A stretch of DNA of 64,000 bases from Pseudomonas asgharzadehiana (GTDB lineage: Bacteria > Pseudomonadota > Gammaproteobacteria > Pseudomonadales > Pseudomonadaceae), in assembly GCF_019139815.1 (NCBI RefSeq), contig NZ_CP077079.1, forward strand, positions 5,835,001 through 5,899,000, written 5' to 3'. Position numbers and translations under genes: made by a program. Positions 27,628-40,578 of the stretch are shown piece by piece. The notes beneath the pieces are model-generated. The model worked only from the letters and a program-made list of their open reading frames with translations, had not been told where the DNA came from and ran no database searches. How positions within the stretch are numbered: the first letter of the stretch is position 1; every line of letters begins with the position of its first letter.

Positions 27628-29625
27628 TTAGTCTTCCAGCAGTTCTTCAGCCTGGCCCAGGATGTTTTCCAGGGTGAAACCGAACTCTTCGAACAACGCT
27701 GGCGCCGGCGCCGACTCACCGTAGGTGGTCATGCCGATGACGCGGCCTTCCAGGCCCACGTACTTGTACCAGTAGTCGGCATGTGCCGCTTCGATGGCGA
27801 TACGCGCGCTGACCTGCAACGGCAGCACCGATTGCTTGTAGTCGGCGTCCTGGGCTTCGAACACGCTGGTGCACGGCATGGACACCACACGCACGTTGCG
27901 GCCCTGGGCGGTCAGCTTGTCGTAAGCCTGAACGGTCAGGCCCACTTCGGAACCGGTGGAGATCAGGATCAACTCCGGCTCGCCGATGCAATCCTTGAGC
28001 ACGTAGCCACCGCGGCTGATGTCAGCGATCTGCGCGTCGGTGCGCACCTGATGTTGCAGGTTCTGACGCGAGAAGATCAGCGCCGACGGGCCGTCCTTGC
28101 GCTCGATGGCGTGCTTCCAGGCCACGGCGGATTCCACCGCGTCGGCTGGGCGCCAGCAGTCCAGGTTCGGCGTGGTGCGCAGGCTGGTCAGTTGCTCGAC
28201 CGGCTGGTGCGTCGGGCCGTCTTCGCCCAGGCCGATGGAGTCGTGGGTGTACACATGGATCACACGCTTCTTCATCAGCGCGGCCATGCGTACGGCGTTA
28301 CGTGCGTACTCCATGAACATCAGGAAGGTCGCGCCGTAAGGCACCAGGCCGCCGTGCAGGGACACGCCGTTCATGATGGCGCTCATGCCGAACTCGCGCA
28401 CGCCGTAGTACATGTAATTGCCGCTGGCGTCTTCGGCCGAGACACCTTTGCAGCCCTTCCACAGGGTCAGGTTGGAACCGGCCAGGTCGGCCGAACCGCC
28501 GAGGAACTCAGGCAGCAGCGGGCCAAAAGCGTTCAGGGTGTTCTGGCTGGCTTTACGGCTGGCGATGGTTTCGCCCTTGGCCGCGACTTCGGCGATGTAG
28601 GCCGAGGCTTTTTCCGAGAAGTCGGCAGGCAGGTCGCCTGCCAGGCGGCGGACCAGTTCGTTGGCAAGCTCAGGGAATTCGGCGGAGTAGGCCGCGAAAC
28701 GCTGGTCCCACTCGGCTTCGGTGGCCAGGCCTTTTTCTTTGGCGTCCCATTCGGCGTAGATGTCGGCCGGGATTTCGAACGGGCCGTGATTCCACTTCAG
28801 CGCTTCGCGGGTCAGGGCGATTTCCGCGTCACCCAGTGGAGCGCCGTGACAGTCTTCCTTGCCTTGCTTGTTCGGTGAACCGAAACCGATGGTGGTCTTG
28901 CAGCAGATCAGGGTCGGCTGCGCGCTCTTGCGGGCGGTGTCGATGGCAGTCTTGATCTCTTCCGGATCGTGGCCGTCGACATTGCGGATCACCTGCCAGT
29001 TGTAGGCTTCGAAACGCTTTGGCGTGTCGTCGGTGAACCAGCCTTCGACTTCGCCATCAATGGAGATGCCGTTGTCATCGTAGAAGGCGATCAGCTTGCC
29101 CAGGCCCAAGGTACCGGCCAGGGAGGCGACTTCGTGGGAGATGCCTTCCATCATGCAGCCATCACCCAGGAACACGTAGGTGTGGTGGTCGACGATATCG
29201 TGGCCAGGGCGGTTGAACTGCGCGCCCAGCACTTTTTCCGCCAGCGCGAAGCCAACCGCGTTGGCCAGGCCTTGGCCCAGGGGACCGGTGGTGGTCTCGA
29301 CGCCTGGGGTGTAGCCGAACTCCGGGTGGCCCGGGGTGCGGCTGTGCAACTGGCGGAAGCTCTTGAGGTCGTCGATGGTGACGTCGTAGCCGGTCAGGTG
29401 CAGCAGCGAGTAGATCAGCATCGAACCGTGGCCGTTGGACAGCACGAAGCGGTCGCGGTCGGCGAACGACGGATTGCTCGGGTTGTGTTTCAGGTAATCA
29501 CGCCAAAGTACCTCGGCGATATCCGCCATGCCCATCGGGGCACCGGGATGGCCGCTGTTGGCTTTTTGCACGGCATCCATGCTGAGGGCACGAATGGCGT
29601 TGGCACGCTCACGACGGCTGGGCAT
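27628..29625 (-). CDS. tktA: Transketolase
   Basis: Thiamine-diphosphate enzyme moving two-carbon units in the pentose phosphate pathway; 665 residues as expected. Motifs are [19 protein letters not shown] (near 23-41), the ThDP-binding [20 protein letters not shown] (GDG(X)n, near 153-172), and GHDPEEI. The C-terminal half carries the pyrimidine-domain run [18 protein letters not shown] near 405 and the substrate loop [22 protein letters not shown] near 460. It is the first gene of the tkt-epd-pgk block. A divergent regulator-metK transcript starts 260 bp upstream, so the intergenic palindrome at 29819 could also influence this gene. Confidence 0.97.
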   Translation of the reverse strand: MPSRRERANAIRALSMDAVQKANSGHPGAPMGMADIAEVLWRDYLKHNPSNPSFADRDRFVLSNGHGSMLIYSLLHLTGYDVTIDDLKSFRQLHSRTPGHPEFGYTPGVETTTGPLGQGLANAVGFALAEKVLGAQFNRPGHDIVDHHTYVFLGDGCMMEGISHEVASLAGTLGLGKLIAFYDDNGISIDGEVEGWFTDDTPKRFEAYNWQVIRNVDGHDPEEIKTAIDTARKSAQPTLICCKTTIGFGSPNKQGKEDCHGAPLGDAEIALTREALKWNHGPFEIPADIYAEWDAKEKGLATEAEWDQRFAAYSAEFPELANELVRRLAGDLPADFSEKASAYIAEVAAKGETIASRKASQNTLNAFGPLLPEFLGGSADLAGSNLTLWKGCKGVSAEDASGNYMYYGVREFGMSAIMNGVSLHGGLVPYGATFLMFMEYARNAVRMAALMKKRVIHVYTHDSIGLGEDGPTHQPVEQLTSLRTTPNLDCWRPADAVESAVAWKHAIERKDGPSALIFSRQNLQHQVRTDAQIADISRGGYVLKDCIGEPELILISTGSEVGLTVQAYDKLTAQGRNVRVVSMPCTSVFEAQDADYKQSVLPLQVSARIAIEAAHADYWYKYVGLEGRVIGMTTYGESAPAPALFEEFGFTLENILGQAEELLED

Positions 29626-29818
29626 CGCTGATCTCCTGGGGGCTTGAATAAAGAAACGGAAAAAAGGACCGGCATTTTCCCTCAGCCACCGCCTGCGGGC
29701 AATGACAGATAGTCACTTGAGGGTGTTTTTCCTGCGGTTTACCCGGCATTCCCTTGCAGAAACCGGACACCCGTTCGTCTAGAGGGTATAGCGGCTGCTT
29801 ATAACCGCCACTTATCGA

Positions 29819-29844
29819 TCAATATCAAAACTTTTTGATATTGA
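29819..29844. promoter_or_regulatory. 26-bp perfect inverted repeat, probable SahR-type operator
   Basis: Arms TCAATATCAAAA and TTTTGATATTGA (12 bp each) with a 2-bp centre, 41 bp before the ArsR-methyltransferase gene and 194 bp before tkt. ArsR-family SAH-responsive regulators (SahR) bind palindromes at SAM-cycle promoters. Assignment to the adjacent regulator is inferred. Confidence 0.75.
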
Positions 29845-29884
29845 CCTTGCGGGTATGCCCGCCCGTCACTAGACTGCTGGCCTT

Positions 29885-30880
29885 ATGAACCTACCCGTGC
29901 CCTCACTACGTCCAGACGACGGCGATGAACTGGCAGCCCTGTGCAAGGCCGCTGGAGACCCGCTGCGCTTGAACGTTTTACGCGCACTGGCCAATGACTC
30001 CTTCGGCGTATTGGAACTGGCGAAGATCTTCGCCATCGGCCAATCGGGCATGAGCCACCATTTGAAGGTGCTGTCCCAGGCCGACCTGGTGGCCACTCGC
30101 CGCGAGGGCAATGCAATTTTCTACCGCCGCGCCCTGCCCCATACCGACTTGCTCGGCGGCAAGCTGCATGCCGCGTTGCTTGAAGAAGTCGACAACCTGA
30201 GCCTGCCCGGCGACGTACAGTCGCGCATCAGCCAGGTCCATGGGCAGCGCGCAGCGGCGAGCCAAGACTTTTTCGCACGGGTGGCCGAGAAATTTCGCGC
30301 CCAGCAAGACCTGATTGCCGGTCTTGCCCAATACCGCGACAGCGTACTGGCACTGCTGGACAAGCTGAGCTTCAGTGAAGGGGCAACTGCCTTGGAAGTC
30401 GGCCCAGGGGATGGCGGTTTCCTGCCGGAACTGGCGCGCCGCTTCCAGCAGGTCACTGCGCTGGATAACAGCCCGGCCATGCTCGAACTGGCGCGCCAGC
30501 TGTGCGAACGCGAGGCACTGGGCAACGTCAGCCTGCAGTTGGCTGACGCGCTCAACAGCACGACGATCAAGGCCGACTGCGTGGTGCTGAACATGGTCTT
30601 GCACCATTTCGCCGCCCCTGCCGACGCGCTCAAGCAAATGGCCGGGTTGCTGCACCCCGGCGGTAGCCTGCTGGTTACGGATTTATGCAGCCACAACCAG
30701 AATTGGGCCAGGGAGGCCTGCGGTGATCTCTGGTTGGGATTTGAACAGGACGATCTGGCCCGTTGGGCCACCGCTGCGGGGCTCGTTCCCGGGGAAAGCC
30801 TCTATATAGGCTTACGTAATGGTTTCCAGATCCAGGTCCGCCACTTTCAGCGACCGGCTGGCGACACTCACCATCGGTAA
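29885..30880 (+). CDS. ArsR-family regulator fused to a SAM-dependent methyltransferase domain (SahR-like)
   Basis: 331-residue two-domain protein. Residues 10-90 are an ArsR winged helix (LCKAAGDPLRLNVLRALANDSFGVLELAKIF ... GQSGMSHHLKVLSQADLVATRREGNAIFYR), lacking the CxC metal site of arsenic sensors. Residues 140-325 are a class I methyltransferase fold with the SAM/SAH-binding loop ALEVGPGDGGFLPELA (motif I), VTALDNSPAMLELA and NMVLHHFAAPADALKQMAGLL. ArsR proteins of the SahR type control methionine and SAH recycling. Here the fused domain probably serves as the SAM or SAH sensor. It starts 18 bp before metK, so the two form one operon under the palindrome at 29819. Confidence 0.85.
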   Translation: MNLPVPSLRPDDGDELAALCKAAGDPLRLNVLRALANDSFGVLELAKIFAIGQSGMSHHLKVLSQADLVATRREGNAIFYRRALPHTDLLGGKLHAALLEEVDNLSLPGDVQSRISQVHGQRAAASQDFFARVAEKFRAQQDLIAGLAQYRDSVLALLDKLSFSEGATALEVGPGDGGFLPELARRFQQVTALDNSPAMLELARQLCEREALGNVSLQLADALNSTTIKADCVVLNMVLHHFAAPADALKQMAGLLHPGGSLLVTDLCSHNQNWAREACGDLWLGFEQDDLARWATAAGLVPGESLYIGLRNGFQIQVRHFQRPAGDTHHR

Positions 30881-30898
30881 TATCAGGAAAACATCGAG

Positions 30899-32089
<1,191 letters not shown>

Positions 32090-32105
32090 TCGCTCGCCGC
32101 ACCCC

Positions 32106-32139
32106 AAAGCCCCGCCGGGTTCGCCCGGCGGGGCTTTTT
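32106..32139 (+). terminator. Rho-independent terminator of metK
   Basis: AAAGCCCCGCCGGG, TTCG loop, CCCGGCGGGGCTTTTT: a 14-bp stem followed by T5, 17 bp after the metK stop. Confidence 0.95.
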
Positions 32140-32310
32140 ATTGCCCGGTGTTTCGCGGTGATGTTCACATTTTTTGGATCCAAACCTTGCAGGCTAAATA
32201 ATGGCCCACTAGAATCCGCGCCCTCTCGGGCCCCTTAACCTAATTTGGATATTGCGCTGCGCCCGCCCGGGACTCATCAGCGTGCAGGCAATCGAACATT
32301 GAGGTTTTTC

Positions 32311-32661
32311 ATGCGCATCTCCACGCTCGCCCCCGCCGCCCTTTTGCTCAGCCTGTTCGCCCTGCCGGCCCACGCCGCTGACCTGAGCGCACTGAGCGGC
32401 GCCCTGACTTCCCAGTTGGGTGGCGGCAATTCCGGCGACTGCCAGAAACAATCCGCAGACCTGCAAACCAAGATCGATGCGGCCGAAGCCAGCAAAGACA
32501 CCTTGAAAGTGAAGGCCTTCAAAGCAGCGCAAGACCAGATCAACAAAGGTTGTGACAAACTCGCCGAAGCCCAGGCCAAGGCCGACGCCAAGCAGCAAAC
32601 CCAGGAAGCCAAGGCTGATAAGCCGGATGCCGTGAAAGCCCTGGGCGGTCTGTTCAAGTAA
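32311..32661 (+). CDS. Small secreted helical protein (DUF1090/YqjC-like pattern)
   Basis: 116-residue protein. A signal peptide (MRISTLAPAALLLSLFALPAHA) is followed by a short Gly-rich stretch and a long charged alpha-helix with two Cys (SGDCQKQSADLQTKI ... DQINKGCDKLAEAQAKA). The Cys-helix-Cys layout resembles DUF1090 periplasmic proteins such as YqjC and the gene at 34487. The C-terminus is Lys/Ala-rich (AKADAKQQTQEAKADK). The ATG at 32311 follows GAGG by 6 nt. It is flanked by terminators on both sides, so it is monocistronic. Function unknown. Confidence 0.7.
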   Translation: MRISTLAPAALLLSLFALPAHAADLSALSGALTSQLGGGNSGDCQKQSADLQTKIDAAEASKDTLKVKAFKAAQDQINKGCDKLAEAQAKADAKQQTQEAKADKPDAVKALGGLFK

Positions 32662-32676
32662 GCAGAAACACCTCGC

Positions 32677-32705
32677 AAAAAGCCCCGCACTGCCGGGGCT
32701 TTTTT
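32677..32705 (+). terminator. Rho-independent terminator
   Basis: AAAAAGCCCCG, CACTG loop, CCGGGGCTTTTTT directly after the small secreted protein gene. Confidence 0.93.
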
Positions 32706-32726
32706 ATGCCTGAGGAGTTCATTTAG

Positions 32727-34421
<1,695 letters not shown>

Positions 34422-34486
34422 CCGCACCCAGCCACCTTCAAACCACGGCAGAATTCACCCTGCCATTTACGACCCCGGAGCCCCAC

Positions 34487-34882
34487 ATGAAATGTCTAGC
34501 CCCTTTTGCCCTACTGACCGTCGCAAGCTTTATGGCCACCCCTCTGCTGGCAGCCGAGGAAGCTTCCCCACTCACTGGCTGTGCCGCCAAGCGCCAAGCC
34601 ATCACCACCCAGATCGAACAAGCCAAGGCTCACGGCAACAGCGAACAACAGGCAGGCCTGGAAACAGCCCTGAGCGAAGTCACCGCCCACTGCACCGACG
34701 CCTCCTTGAAAAAGGAGCGGGAAAACAAGGTGCTCGACGCCAAGCATGAAGTCAGCCGCCGCCAGGCCGACCTCGACAAGGCGATGAAAAAGGGCGATGC
34801 CGACAAGATCAACAAACGCAAAGACAAACTCGCCGAGTCCCGCAAAGCACTGCAGGACGCCGTGGAAGAACTCGACCAGTAA
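34487..34882 (+). CDS. DUF1090 periplasmic helical protein (YqjC-like)
   Basis: 131-residue secreted protein. The signal peptide ends near LAAEEA, followed by a DUF1090 domain: TGCAAKRQAITTQIEQAKAHGNSEQQAGLETALSEVTAHC, with two Cys at the ends of a helical hairpin, then a long highly charged helix (KKERENKVLDAKHEVSRRQADLDKAMKKGDADKI). Probably periplasmic; function unknown in the family. The ribosome binding site GGAG is 6 nt before ATG. It starts 65 bp after ligB on the same strand and ends 6 bp before a convergent gene. Confidence 0.82.
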   Translation: MKCLAPFALLTVASFMATPLLAAEEASPLTGCAAKRQAITTQIEQAKAHGNSEQQAGLETALSEVTAHCTDASLKKERENKVLDAKHEVSRRQADLDKAMKKGDADKINKRKDKLAESRKALQDAVEELDQ

Positions 34883-34888
34883 ACCCGG

Positions 34889-35338
34889 TCAATGGTCTCG
34901 AAATTGTTTATGGCAAGCGCTGCACGCATCTTCGACTTTCTGTATGGCAGGCGAAAGGTTACTGGCCTTGTAGGGCTGAACTTGGCTGGCGATCACCAAT
35001 TCACCGGTGGCCGCTTCCAGGTCGCGGGCCAGTTGCTGGAACTGCGCCTGTTTTTGCCACACGTCGTCCTTGGCGCTGGTGTGATCTTCTTCTCGTACGC
35101 TCGGGAAGTGCTGCCACGGTTCATGGGACAGCGCGTCAAGCTTGACCGCGCCTTCGGCGAATTTCGCGCCATCGAACGGGATGCGCCCGCGCAGCATGCC
35201 GCCCAGGTCTTCAGCGGTCTTGAGCATTTGCTTGAAGATCGCCTTGCGCTGGCCCAGCGGCGAATTCGGATCAACGCCGCCACAGGCAGACAATGCCAGG
35301 CAGGCCAGCAGTACAACCGTCATTTTTTTACAAGTCAT
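34889..35338 (-). CDS. Cytochrome c'-type lipoprotein
   Basis: 149-residue class II cytochrome c. The N-terminal signal ends in a lipobox-like LSACGG, so the protein may be anchored as a lipoprotein, unusual for soluble cytochrome c'. The four-helix-bundle domain has the single heme-binding motif CSACHKQF near the C-terminus (about 139-146), the class II position. MLKTAEDLGGMLRGRIPFD resembles cytochrome c' helix A. The family binds NO or CO or carries electrons; the role here is unknown. It is convergent with the DUF1090 gene and divergent from mltA. Confidence 0.82.
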   Translation of the reverse strand: MTCKKMTVVLLACLALSACGGVDPNSPLGQRKAIFKQMLKTAEDLGGMLRGRIPFDGAKFAEGAVKLDALSHEPWQHFPSVREEDHTSAKDDVWQKQAQFQQLARDLEAATGELVIASQVQPYKASNLSPAIQKVEDACSACHKQFRDH

Positions 35339-35466
35339 GGTGGCTCAGGGTCACGGGAAACGGTGGCCAGTATCCCCGCCCCGTCCGTAAACACCAATAG
35401 CCCTATTAATAATAAGGGTCGCCCCTCGGCGCTACGGCGCGGGCAACCACTTCAGGAATCGCTTGC

Positions 35467-36663
35467 ATGAACCTCTCGTTGAACCCCTGGAGCCGCCGCC
35501 TGGCGTGGGCTCTGCCGATGATCGCACTGCTGGCCGGCTGCGACGCGGGCAAGGATAGCGGTAAACAACCCCCCTCTGTTGAACCCGCCAAACCCCACGC
35601 CGTCGCCACCTATGTGAGCGCGGTATGGGAGGCCCTGCCGGCGGTGTCCGACAGCGACCTGCTAGCGGGTTTTGAATCCTGGCGCAGTGCCTGCCAGCGC
35701 CTCAAGGCCGACCCTGTATGGGGCGCGACCTGCGCGGCGGCGGCCACGGTGCCGGGCAATGCGCCAGCCGTGCGGGGTTTTCTCAAGGAGCGCCTGGATG
35801 TGTTCGGCCTGCGCTCGGCCGACGATACCCCGAACGGCTTGATCACCGGCTACTACGAACCGGTCTATCCCGGCAGCCTGACCAAGACCGCCACAGCAAA
35901 TGTGCCGGTGTACGGCGTGCCGGACGACCTGATCATCGTCAACCTGGAAAGCATCTACCCCGAACTCAAGGGTAAACGCCTGCGTGGCCGCCTGGAGGGC
36001 CGTGTACTCAAACCTTATGACGACGCCGGCGCCATCAACGGCCAAGGCTCCACCGCCAAACCGATCGCCTGGCTGACCAACCCGATGGACCTGCAGTTCC
36101 TGCAGATCCAGGGTTCCGGCCGCATTCAGCTCAAGGGTGGGCGTCAACTGCGCGTCGGGTATGGCGACCAGAACGGCTACCCGTATCGTCCTATCGGCCG
36201 CTGGCTGGTGGAACAAGGCGAGCTGAAGAAAGAAGACGTGACCATGGGCGCGATCAGCGCCTGGGCCACGGCGCATCCGGAGCGAATTACGCAGTTGCTG
36301 GCCAGCAACCCCAGCTACGTATTCTTCAGCGCTCGCCCTGACAGCAACGAAGGCCCGCGCGGTTCGCTGAACGTGCCACTCACCGCCGGCTACAGCGTGG
36401 CGGTGGACCGCAAGGTGATTCCGCTGGGCAGCCTGTTGTGGCTGTCGACTACCAAGCCCGACGGCACGCCACTGGCACGCCCTGTCGCCGCGCAAGATAC
36501 CGGCGGTGCAATCACCGGCGAAGTACGCGCGGATTTGTTCTGGGGCACCGGCGAAGCCGCGGGTGAACTGGCGGGGAACATGAAGCAGCAGGGGCAAATC
36601 TGGATGCTGTGGCCTAAAGGCGCGGCGTTGCCGCAGGTGCCGGATGCACCCGCCGGGAGCTGA
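35467..36663 (+). CDS. mltA: Membrane-bound lytic murein transglycosylase A
   Basis: Outer-membrane lipoprotein that cleaves peptidoglycan glycan strands with 1,6-anhydro formation; 398 residues. Lipobox LLAGC with the lipidated Cys at 25. The MltA domain is evident from GLITGYYEPVYPG near 131, LQIQGSGRIQLKGG near 216 and YGDQNGYPYRPIGRWL near 235. The C-terminal 3D domain carries the catalytic Asp in PVAAQDTGGAITGEVRADLFWG (near 342). It is probably monocistronic, ending at the 36690 hairpin. Confidence 0.95.
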   Translation: MNLSLNPWSRRLAWALPMIALLAGCDAGKDSGKQPPSVEPAKPHAVATYVSAVWEALPAVSDSDLLAGFESWRSACQRLKADPVWGATCAAAATVPGNAPAVRGFLKERLDVFGLRSADDTPNGLITGYYEPVYPGSLTKTATANVPVYGVPDDLIIVNLESIYPELKGKRLRGRLEGRVLKPYDDAGAINGQGSTAKPIAWLTNPMDLQFLQIQGSGRIQLKGGRQLRVGYGDQNGYPYRPIGRWLVEQGELKKEDVTMGAISAWATAHPERITQLLASNPSYVFFSARPDSNEGPRGSLNVPLTAGYSVAVDRKVIPLGSLLWLSTTKPDGTPLARPVAAQDTGGAITGEVRADLFWGTGEAAGELAGNMKQQGQIWMLWPKGAALPQVPDAPAGS

Positions 36664-36689
36664 CAGACACTGAAAGTCAAAATGTGAAG

Positions 36690-36728
36690 CAGGCCCAGTG
36701 TGGTGAGCGGGCTCCCACACTGGGCCTG
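36690..36728. terminator. Long hairpin between convergent mltA and MAPEG genes
   Basis: CAGGCCCAGTGTGG / CCCACACTGGGCCTG with a TGAGCGGGCT loop: a 14-bp stem usable from both sides. There is no T-run. The loop recalls the GAGCGGGC REP core, so it may be REP-derived. Confidence 0.6.
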
Positions 36729-36737
36729 CATCAGACC

Positions 36738-37124
36738 TTAGATCGAGACAAAGAAGAAACTCGCAATCAAGGCCATGCCCACCGTCCACACCAGCGAACG
36801 CAATATCGCCCAGTCGGCCAGGTAGCAAATGATGTACAGCAGGCGGCTGGTGATAAACAGCACGGCCAACACGTTGATGGTCACCAGTTCGGCGGTGCCG
36901 GCCAGGTGGGCGATAATCACCGCCGCCGCGAACGCCGGCGTCACTTCAAAGCTGTTGAGCTGTGCGCTGTGGGCACGTTTGGCAACCCCTTCGAGGTTGT
37001 CCAGAAAAGCCCGAGGGTCGTGGTTATCACGCGCGCCGAATTTGCCGTCACTGAACTTGGCCACACCTGTACACAGGTAAGGCAGAAAAATGGCGATTAA
37101 CACACACCAGAAAGCAACCGTCAT
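36738..37124 (-). CDS. MAPEG-family membrane protein
   Basis: 128-residue integral membrane protein with four hydrophobic segments (MTVAFWCVLIAIFLPYLCTG, the AFAAAVIIAHLAG region, VLAVLFITSRLLYIICYLA, LVWTVGMALIASFFFVS). The FEVTPAFAAAVI and SRLLYIICY segments are MAPEG family signatures (membrane-associated eicosanoid/glutathione metabolism). Bacterial members are largely uncharacterised. The start ATG 37124 follows AAGGA by 7 nt; a GTG one codon earlier is too close. Confidence 0.82.
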   Translation of the reverse strand: MTVAFWCVLIAIFLPYLCTGVAKFSDGKFGARDNHDPRAFLDNLEGVAKRAHSAQLNSFEVTPAFAAAVIIAHLAGTAELVTINVLAVLFITSRLLYIICYLADWAILRSLVWTVGMALIASFFFVSI

Positions 37125-37281
37125 CACTCATTCCTTATGTAGTTTTATGCAGCAATTAGAGTTCTAGCACTAAACATCAGACATCGCACCTACCCGCTAG
37201 GAGCCGTGGCGCGCCGAAAGGTTCGATCGCGCGCATGAGGGTCAAGCGCACAACCGGACCGCCCCGGGCCACGCCTGACAT

Positions 37282-38169
37282 TCACTGGTTCTTGTCAATC
37301 TGCTGCGGATGCCTCGGGTCTGCAGCCTTCTTGCCCGGCAGGCTGCCTTCGCTGCGGATCTGCGCGTGGCTGATCAGGGCAAAGATAAAGCTGCCGCCGA
37401 TGATATTGCCCGCCAGTGTCGGGCCGGCAAACACCAGCCAGAAATCCTTCCACGGCAGTTCGCCGGCAAACACCAGGTAGGACACTTCCGCTGAACCCAC
37501 CACGATATGGGTGAAGTCGCCCAAGGCCATCAGGTAAGTGATCAGAATGATGATCCACATCTTGGCGCTTTCCATCGACGGGATCATCCACACCATGGTC
37601 GCGATCATCCAACCGGAGACGATGCCTTTGGCGAACATCTGGCCAGGATGGTTTTCCATGACCTTGCGCCCGATCTCGAGGAAGGCCAGGTCGGTCTTGG
37701 TATCGAAGATCGGCAGGTGCAGCATCACGTAAGCGACCAACAGTGTGCCGCACAGGTTGCCCACCAAGACCACCGTCCATAGCCGCAACAGGCGCCCGAA
37801 GTTGGCCAGCGTGGGTTTGCTCATCACGGGCAGCACGGCGGTGAGGGTGTTTTCGGTAAACAGTTGCTGACGCGCCAGGATCACCGCCAAAAAGCCCGCG
37901 CAATAGCCAAAGCTGGCGATGACCTTGAAGCCTTCCGCGTCCGGCAGGCGTGAGTTGAGCAGCCCCATGGCCATCAACGACAGGCCCATGGTAAGACCCG
38001 CCGCCAATGCCGACCACCATAGGGCGGCGACATTGCGCTCAAGCTCCTGGTCGCCCTGGGTACGGATGATTTCATGCAGCACCGCTGCCCGAGGCGGCTG
38101 GCTCTTGTCCACGTCCTGCTGCTCTTCCTGCGACAGGTTGGGGGTGTTGCCGTCTTCGTGTGTGGCCAT
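37282..38169 (-). CDS. Formate/nitrite transporter family channel (YfdC-like)
   Basis: 295-residue inner-membrane protein of the FNT family. After a hydrophilic N-terminal tail of about 50 residues come six hydrophobic segments. FNT landmarks are GFKVIASFGYCAGFLAVILARQQLFTENT near 95-123, GNLCGTLLVAYVML near 158, and GDFTHIVVGSAEVSYLVFAG near 230. The re-entrant FTENT signature and the G-D-F-x-H region match the YfdC branch, whose substrate is uncertain, rather than FocA. The ATG 38169 gives a normal YfdC-like terminus; the frame extends upstream without a ribosome binding site. Confidence 0.85.
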   Translation of the reverse strand: MATHEDGNTPNLSQEEQQDVDKSQPPRAAVLHEIIRTQGDQELERNVAALWWSALAAGLTMGLSLMAMGLLNSRLPDAEGFKVIASFGYCAGFLAVILARQQLFTENTLTAVLPVMSKPTLANFGRLLRLWTVVLVGNLCGTLLVAYVMLHLPIFDTKTDLAFLEIGRKVMENHPGQMFAKGIVSGWMIATMVWMIPSMESAKMWIIILITYLMALGDFTHIVVGSAEVSYLVFAGELPWKDFWLVFAGPTLAGNIIGGSFIFALISHAQIRSEGSLPGKKAADPRHPQQIDKNQ

Positions 38170-38283
38170 GAGGTCCAGAATCCAAGGGGTGCCTGTAGCT
38201 ACGACACGCCCCAGCGATGGCTGTTCAGTGGCCAGGTAATTTCCATGCGCAATGATTCGGCAAACAATCAACGCGCGATGGGG

Positions 38284-38673
38284 TTATTCCTGAAACTGGT
38301 CTTTGACGTACTTGATTTCGGTACGCCCATGAGGTGCCGGCAAACCGTCTTCGCCGAGGTTGACGAAGACCATTTTCTCAACCGTCAGGATGCTTTTGCG
38401 GGTGATCTTGTTGCGCACTTCACAGGTAAGCGTGATGGAGGTGCGACCAAATTCGGTGGCGGTGATGCCCAACTCGATGATGTCGCCCTGGCGCGAGGCG
38501 CTGACGAAGTTGATTTCGGAGATGTACTTGGTCACCACACGTTGGTTGCCCAACTGGACAATGGCGTAGATCGCCGCTTCTTCGTCGATCCAGCGCAGCA
38601 GGCTGCCACCGAACAGGGTGCCGTTGGGGTTGAGGTCTTCAGGTTTTACCCATTTGCGGGTGTGGAAGTTCAT
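38284..38673 (-). CDS. Hotdog-fold acyl-CoA thioesterase
   Basis: 129-residue acyl-CoA hydrolase of the YciA/cytosolic thioesterase type. The active-site region is KPEDLNPNGTLFGGSLLRWIDEEAAIYA (N-x-N-G-T-L-F-G-G, near 11-38), with INFVSASRQGDIIELG and SITLTCEVRNK typical of the fold. ATG 38673 follows GGAG by 5 nt. It is divergent from ahcY, and its start lies 120 bp from the ahcY promoter. Substrate chain length not predictable. Confidence 0.87.
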   Translation of the reverse strand: MNFHTRKWVKPEDLNPNGTLFGGSLLRWIDEEAAIYAIVQLGNQRVVTKYISEINFVSASRQGDIIELGITATEFGRTSITLTCEVRNKITRKSILTVEKMVFVNLGEDGLPAPHGRTEIKYVKDQFQE

Positions 38674-38792
38674 GGTCACTCCAAAGCGTCTTGCGAAATG
38701 ATGGGCAACATCATGGCAGAGCCCAGGCCCAAGCTCTATGAGCCATTGCCTATCAAGCCCATGAGCGATCTTCATGCCGCCGACAGAAAGGC

Positions 38793-38821
38793 TTGGGAAG
38801 TCCGGCGCACACAGCTATAAT
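38793..38821 (+). promoter_or_regulatory. Sigma-70 promoter of ahcY
   Basis: TTGGGA (38793-38798), 17-bp spacer and a consensus TATAAT (38816-38821). It places the SAH riboswitch inside a leader of about 170 nt. Confidence 0.7.
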
Positions 38822-38854
38822 CGCCACCGCTTCAAAACGGTCATCTTCAATTGA

Positions 38855-40408
<1,554 letters not shown>

Positions 40409-40440
40409 GTAGCCCGCTCTCTCCCTGTCGGAGCGAGCTT

Positions 40441-40532
40441 GTGTGGGAGCGGGCTTGCTCGCGAAGGCGGAGTGTCAGTTGTTAATTTATGTCGACTGAC
40501 ACGACCCTTCGCGAGCAAGCCCGCTCCCACAT
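40441..40532. repeat. REPIN, GAGCGGGC type, between ahcY and metF
   Basis: GTGTGGGAGCGGGCTTGCTC plus GCGAAG, and its inverted partner CTTCGCGAGCAAGCCCGCTC, separated by a spacer containing GTCAGT / ACTGAC complementarity. It may set the relative level of metF within the ahcY-metF transcript. Confidence 0.85.
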
Positions 40533-40578
40533 TGACGGTGAACACTTTCCGGTTTTTTGAGTTTCCAAGGATACGACC

